DNA of 34,504 bases from Acholeplasmataceae bacterium. GTDB taxonomy: Bacteria > Bacillota > Negativicutes > Acidaminococcales > Acidaminococcaceae. Below, one piece after another: positions 30,747 through 34,504 of this stretch; position 1 is the first letter of the stretch, and the number at the start of each line of letters is the position of its first letter. A program made the translations under genes and the position numbers. The notes beneath the pieces are model-generated. The model was not told the origin of the DNA and searched no databases. It was given only the letters and a program-made list of their open reading frames with translations. The stretch lies in NCBI GenBank assembly GCA_012719555.1, contig JAAYAE010000007.1:1-34504 (forward strand). Direction: 5' to 3'.

Positions 30747-33700
30747 TTAAAATGACATCTGATATTGAATTCCATACCATCTTCGATTTTTTTCATCTTT
30801 GGAAAAATTCAGATTGAGTTTATCCGTAATATTATACTCCGCGAACACACTGTGGTATTGTCTATCAAAACTAGTTGAATATCCTATCATGGCATTTTTC
30901 ATAAAATGCTTGCTGACTAATACATTATACTGGTTTCTGTCCTCATTAGTAAAGTTTTCTGCTTTCAAGGCATCAATATCAAACCCAATACTTGACCGTA
31001 CATTGCCATTATAAATTCTAAATTCGTCAAAAGCAAAGGTTTGTTTTACAAAATCTTCTATATCTCCCATAAATGTCATCTGCAACCCTGCGTCCAAAAG
31101 CCCTTGAACATTGGCATTGTTCACACTGCTGTTAACATTGTCATCCGTAGTTTTTAAGGTCAACATGCGTAACAATTCTGTCTGACTCTTTGCGGGATTA
31201 GAACTCAATGAAATATTCAAATCATCTACTGAGCCATCAGCTTTTGCGGTAATATTATAACGACTAAATCTACTGGTAGCCTCAAAGCTTACAGAAGGCA
31301 TTACACTTCCAGGTATTGGCCACGCCACTGAAGCGCGTTTAATGTTAAAAGGTGTTCTAATATAACTTATAGTTCCTTTGGTAGCATCTATACTGCCATC
31401 CACGTTTGTGAATTTTGTGCTTCCTGTAATATGAAGTCCCCCTGCAATCCATAAGTCATACATGTATTTATTGCGCAAATGAATGCTAGGTCCCAGCTCT
31501 ACCGTTACATCAAGACCTATATTAGAATCACTTTGTCCTATATCCGGAATTCCGGGAATATTCAGCAATACATCATCTAATCTTATTGTGGAAGTCAAGT
31601 GCGGCCTGTTACGTTTTTGTGTAACTTCTCCGTGGGCGTTAATTGTACCATTAAAATAAGTCGATACAACTTGAACCTTTTTAGCATCAAAATTTAATAA
31701 ATATGGTGTATTGGAAGCATCATTAAAAGCAAAGTTACCATTGGCTACAAAAAGCCCCTCTTTACCAATATTACTGGATAATTCTTTTAATGTTACTTGC
31801 TTACCGTTAAAAGCAACTTCCATTTTAAAATTGTCCAGCAAAGTAGACATTTCCTTAATTTTAATTGTTCCTTTATCAACAAACACAGAACCATTAATCC
31901 TAGGATCTTCCAAAGTACCAGTAATATCTACATTTCCCTTAGTATCTCCCACCGCCCAATCAATCCATTTAGTAAGAGAAGGCAAAATAGCCAAGTTAGC
32001 ATTATCCAATCTAACGCTTAAATCCATCTGGGCATCTGGGTTTCTACGATTATCTTTAGCTCTTAGCAAATCTTCTGGGAAAGTACCATAGGCACTGACT
32101 TTATAAACATCTTTTTCCAAAAGTAATTGTTCCAGCTTGAACATGTCATCCCGCAATGTCACCATACCATATAAATTATCAAAGGAAACGCCGGCTACCG
32201 TTCCCTGCGTTACCTGTAAAGAAACGTTGCCATTAGGATTATCCAGACTCCCGGTCAACTGTGCAGTAAAGTCCATTTGTCCGCCAAGCTCAACAGGTTT
32301 TGCCATAAAAGCCGTTAATATTGCGGCATTCACCTTATTGCAGCCAATTTCCAGATCAATTTTGCGCCCTTTAAAATCTACCTTACCTTGGGCAGCCATA
32401 AATCCCCCTGTTTCTTCTTCTGCTTTCATATTCATTATCTGCAAAAGTCCTCTTTTGTAGAATAAATCAAAAGCAATATCCTTAAAAGGAACACTGCGAA
32501 TCTTACTTTTGTTAACTTTGCCTGTTATGCTGATCCCACTGCCTTTGCCATCTTTATTGATAACAATTTTACCATCTAATAATCCTTCCATAGCAAATTC
32601 TTCTTTGGCCATCTTAAGTAATGATTTTACATTACCACCTGTAACATTTAACGTCCCTTGAAGTAATCCTTCCCCTAAATCCAACAGCAAGGATGCTTCA
32701 TAATCTCCACCGGCCTTTTGATGGAAGGTACCATTTAATTTATTTCGTGTTCCGCCGCTACTTTCCAAAAAGAAAGCAAGGCCTGTTAATTCTTCCCCAT
32801 TTATTTTAACAGAGTTTGACGTTAGCGCACCGGCAAACATGGGTAAGGCCCTAGTTCCCTTTACCCTACCGCTAAAATCCACCATGCCCTCAACATCCGC
32901 ATAGTTATTAATCTGCGGTATCCGTGCTAAATGTATTTGCCTTGCATCCATTACAAAATCCAAGTTGCCTGCAGCGTCCATGTTGCCATCCAAATCAATG
33001 TTGGTAGTCAAGGTTTTGATTTTGAACCCTTTAAGAGTCAAAACACCAGCATTGTAACTGTATTCACCGGCAACATCATCTACCAAAAATTTCTTACAGC
33101 TGCCATCCCAAGCGTGCATTTTTCCAACAATATTTAAATTATTAATCGCTCCGTAAACGTGGGCTTCATTGGTAAAATTACCTGTTATTTTTGCCGTAGG
33201 TGCAAAATAGTCGGAAATAGGATCTATGCGCACATGCTTTGTCGTAAGGTTAATATCTACTACTGTCTGATCTCCGCTAAAATCAATAAAACCATCAACC
33301 AAGTGCCTACCCTGCTCCATATTCAATTGCAATTGCTTTATCGTCAGCACATTGTCTTTAAAAGATAGAAAACCATTAGCTTCTTTAAATTTTTGTCCGA
33401 AAATTTCCCCTGCGCCTAAAGCTGCCATACCTTCAATATTAAATGAATGTACCGGACCATAGACAGTGAACTCCCCTGATAAAGTACCATAACCATCTTT
33501 ATTTGCTAGTTGCAAGAACGGACTAATAGGGAATTTTGAAATTCTTGCCTTAGCATCAATAATGCCATTTTTCACCGAACCTTTAGCCACCATAGCCCCA
33601 CCATCATCACTAAAGCCGCTAAAATTATTGATAATAACTGATTCTTTATTTATGTCTACATCTACATCTAACTTTTTAAATACGGTTCCACGCCATGTTA

Positions 33701-34504
33701 AGGTCAGCAAGTTGGCAAAAGTACTTAACTTTATGCTTTCGTTAGCCAAAGACCCCTCTAGAGCAATATTACCATCAGCAACAATACTCTCATTAGGTAA
33801 TTGTGCCAAAGGCGCTAAATCAACCTGTTTCATGTCTACATTAGCTAAAATTCTGCTTTTCTTTTGATCATATGTTGCGGCAATAGAAAGCTTGCCTCCT
33901 GAATACTGGGCAGTAGCATCGGAAATTATTATTTTATCATCTTGCATAGACAAGGGAACACTAACATTAGTCAAATTTTCTCCGGCTATTACCAAATCAG
34001 GAGCAAATATATTGCCTTTTACTAAAATTTTATCTTTCGTACCATTTAAAACCAAATTACCGCTAACAGCTCCTGCTACCGGAGAAGCAGGAATAATCTT
34101 AGATACATCAAATTTTTCCAGCTGAATTGCTAAATCCTCAGCAGCAGGATTTTCTCTATTGGTAAAATCTATATTACCATTTATCTCAGCTTTTTCACCT
34201 TTTACTGTAACAGAAAGTTTTTCAGCCGTAATAGCCATTTCATGGAAATTAATCTTGCCATCTAAGGTTACAGGAATCCTGTCATTACCATTAATAATTG
34301 TTCCTGAGGCTTGGGAAAATTTACCGCTGCCGGACATACCCACAGCACGACCATCGTTATGCCACAAAAGATTCATGTCTTTAATATCTCCTGACATATT
34401 GCTTACGGGAATGTAATGTTCAATAAAAGCAGTAAATTGGTCCAATCCAAAGGACTCGGTTTTAATCGCTAATGTTCCGGCTCTGTCTTTATTTATTTTA
34501 CCTA
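30747..34504 (-). CDS. tamB: Translocation and assembly module protein TamB (5' end outside window)
   Basis: At least 1251 residues of a TamB/DUF490-family protein. The frame stays open through the right edge of the window, so the N-terminal anchor lies outside; the apparent TTG start at 34445 is only an internal Leu codon. The visible part is a very long series of beta strands with repeated patterns of the kind I-x-G-x-x-x-F-x-x-G (GNIDFTNRENPA, GNLVLNGTKDK, GEFTVYGPVHS), as in the groove-like, lipid-carrying AsmA/TamB proteins. The conserved TamB domain covers roughly the last 350 residues, and the protein ends in Phe (QYQMSF). TamB spans the periplasm and helps outer-membrane lipid transport or protein insertion. 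It is followed after 21 nt by the sigma factor gene. Confidence 0.92.
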   Translation of the reverse strand, partial: GKINKDRAGTLAIKTESFGLDQFTAFIEHYIPVSNMSGDIKDMNLLWHNDGRAVGMSGSGKFSQASGTIINGNDRIPVTLDGKINFHEMAITAEKLSVTVKGEKAEINGNIDFTNRENPAAEDLAIQLEKFDVSKIIPASPVAGAVSGNLVLNGTKDKILVKGNIFAPDLVIAGENLTNVSVPLSMQDDKIIISDATAQYSGGKLSIAATYDQKKSRILANVDMKQVDLAPLAQLPNESIVADGNIALEGSLANESIKLSTFANLLTLTWRGTVFKKLDVDVDINKESVIINNFSGFSDDGGAMVAKGSVKNGIIDAKARISKFPISPFLQLANKDGYGTLSGEFTVYGPVHSFNIEGMAALGAGEIFGQKFKEANGFLSFKDNVLTIKQLQLNMEQGRHLVDGFIDFSGDQTVVDINLTTKHVRIDPISDYFAPTAKITGNFTNEAHVYGAINNLNIVGKMHAWDGSCKKFLVDDVAGEYSYNAGVLTLKGFKIKTLTTNIDLDGNMDAAGNLDFVMDARQIHLARIPQINNYADVEGMVDFSGRVKGTRALPMFAGALTSNSVKINGEELTGLAFFLESSGGTRNKLNGTFHQKAGGDYEASLLLDLGEGLLQGTLNVTGGNVKSLLKMAKEEFAMEGLLDGKIVINKDGKGSGISITGKVNKSKIRSVPFKDIAFDLFYKRGLLQIMNMKAEEETGGFMAAQGKVDFKGRKIDLEIGCNKVNAAILTAFMAKPVELGGQMDFTAQLTGSLDNPNGNVSLQVTQGTVAGVSFDNLYGMVTLRDDMFKLEQLLLEKDVYKVSAYGTFPEDLLRAKDNRRNPDAQMDLSVRLDNANLAILPSLTKWIDWAVGDTKGNVDITGTLEDPRINGSVFVDKGTIKIKEMSTLLDNFKMEVAFNGKQVTLKELSSNIGKEGLFVANGNFAFNDASNTPYLLNFDAKKVQVVSTYFNGTINAHGEVTQKRNRPHLTSTIRLDDVLLNIPGIPDIGQSDSNIGLDVTVELGPSIHLRNKYMYDLWIAGGLHITGSTKFTNVDGSIDATKGTISYIRTPFNIKRASVAWPIPGSVMPSVSFEATSRFSRYNITAKADGSVDDLNISLSSNPAKSQTELLRMLTLKTTDDNVNSSVNNANVQGLLDAGLQMTFMGDIEDFVKQTFAFDEFRIYNGNVRSSIGFDIDALKAENFTNEDRNQYNVLVSKHFMKNAMIGYSTSFDRQYHSVFAEYNITDKLNLNFSKDEKNRRWYGIQYQMSF

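Noticed and set aside
34443..34445. TTG at 34445 as the start of tamB
   Set aside because: The frame remains open to the end of the window and continues with TamB-like sequence, so this is an internal codon.
1..34504. Mobile elements, CRISPR arrays, tRNA or rRNA genes
   Set aside because: No transposase or integrase motifs, no regularly spaced repeats and no structural RNA genes were recognised on either strand.

Overview
The window is a chromosomal segment from a diderm Firmicute, almost certainly a Negativicutes. Three things indicate this. The outer-membrane porin carries an N-terminal SLH domain (OmpM type). A complete lipid A, Kdo and LPS-export gene set sits with bamA, skp/ompH and tamB in a single cluster. 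LpxI, not LpxH, is present. The DNA is moderately AT-rich, with Gram-positive style strong Shine-Dalgarno sequences and several TTG/GTG starts. An Acidaminococcaceae or Phascolarctobacterium-like source is a guess from general resemblance only.

Layout. Positions 1-2459 (+ strand) hold a bile acid:Na+ symporter-family transporter and a secreted NlpC/P60 peptidase, each with its own control signals. They end at a bidirectional terminator (2508-2541). Everything after this is on the - strand and is transcribed from right to left. The order of transcription is: tamB (5' end outside the window), a sigma-70 family factor, a single-span membrane protein, bamA, an unrecognised 425-aa envelope protein, three ompH/skp paralogues, terminator, lpxD, a small outer-membrane beta-barrel protein, lpxL-like, an lpxC-fabZ fusion, lpxA, lpxI, terminator plus promoter, lpxB, msbA, a waaA(kdtA)-lpxK fusion, kdsB, kdsA, kdsD, kdsC, a second lpxL-like gene, lptC, lptA, lptB, one lptF/G-type permease, a DUF3084 gene split by a -1 frameshift, a RuvC/YqgF-like gene, and finally ompM from its own promoter with a long leader.

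How the genes work together. BamA, TamB and the OmpH proteins insert or chaperone outer-membrane proteins. LpxA, C, D, I, B and K plus the acyltransferases make lipid A. KdsD, A, C and B make CMP-Kdo, which WaaA adds. MsbA flips the lipid across the inner membrane. LptB, F, C and A carry it across the periplasm. LptD and a separate second permease (LptF plus LptG) are not in the window. OmpM ties the outer membrane to the cell wall.

The points most worth checking are: the sigma factor with an adjacent membrane protein at the head of the cluster (possible envelope-stress regulator); the unrecognised protein between bamA and ompH; the two enzyme fusions, one of which keeps a strong internal ribosome-binding site; the slippery heptamer in the DUF3084 gene; and the long ompM leader. 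No tRNA, rRNA, CRISPR array or mobile element was seen, and no intergenic gap exceeds about 225 bases.
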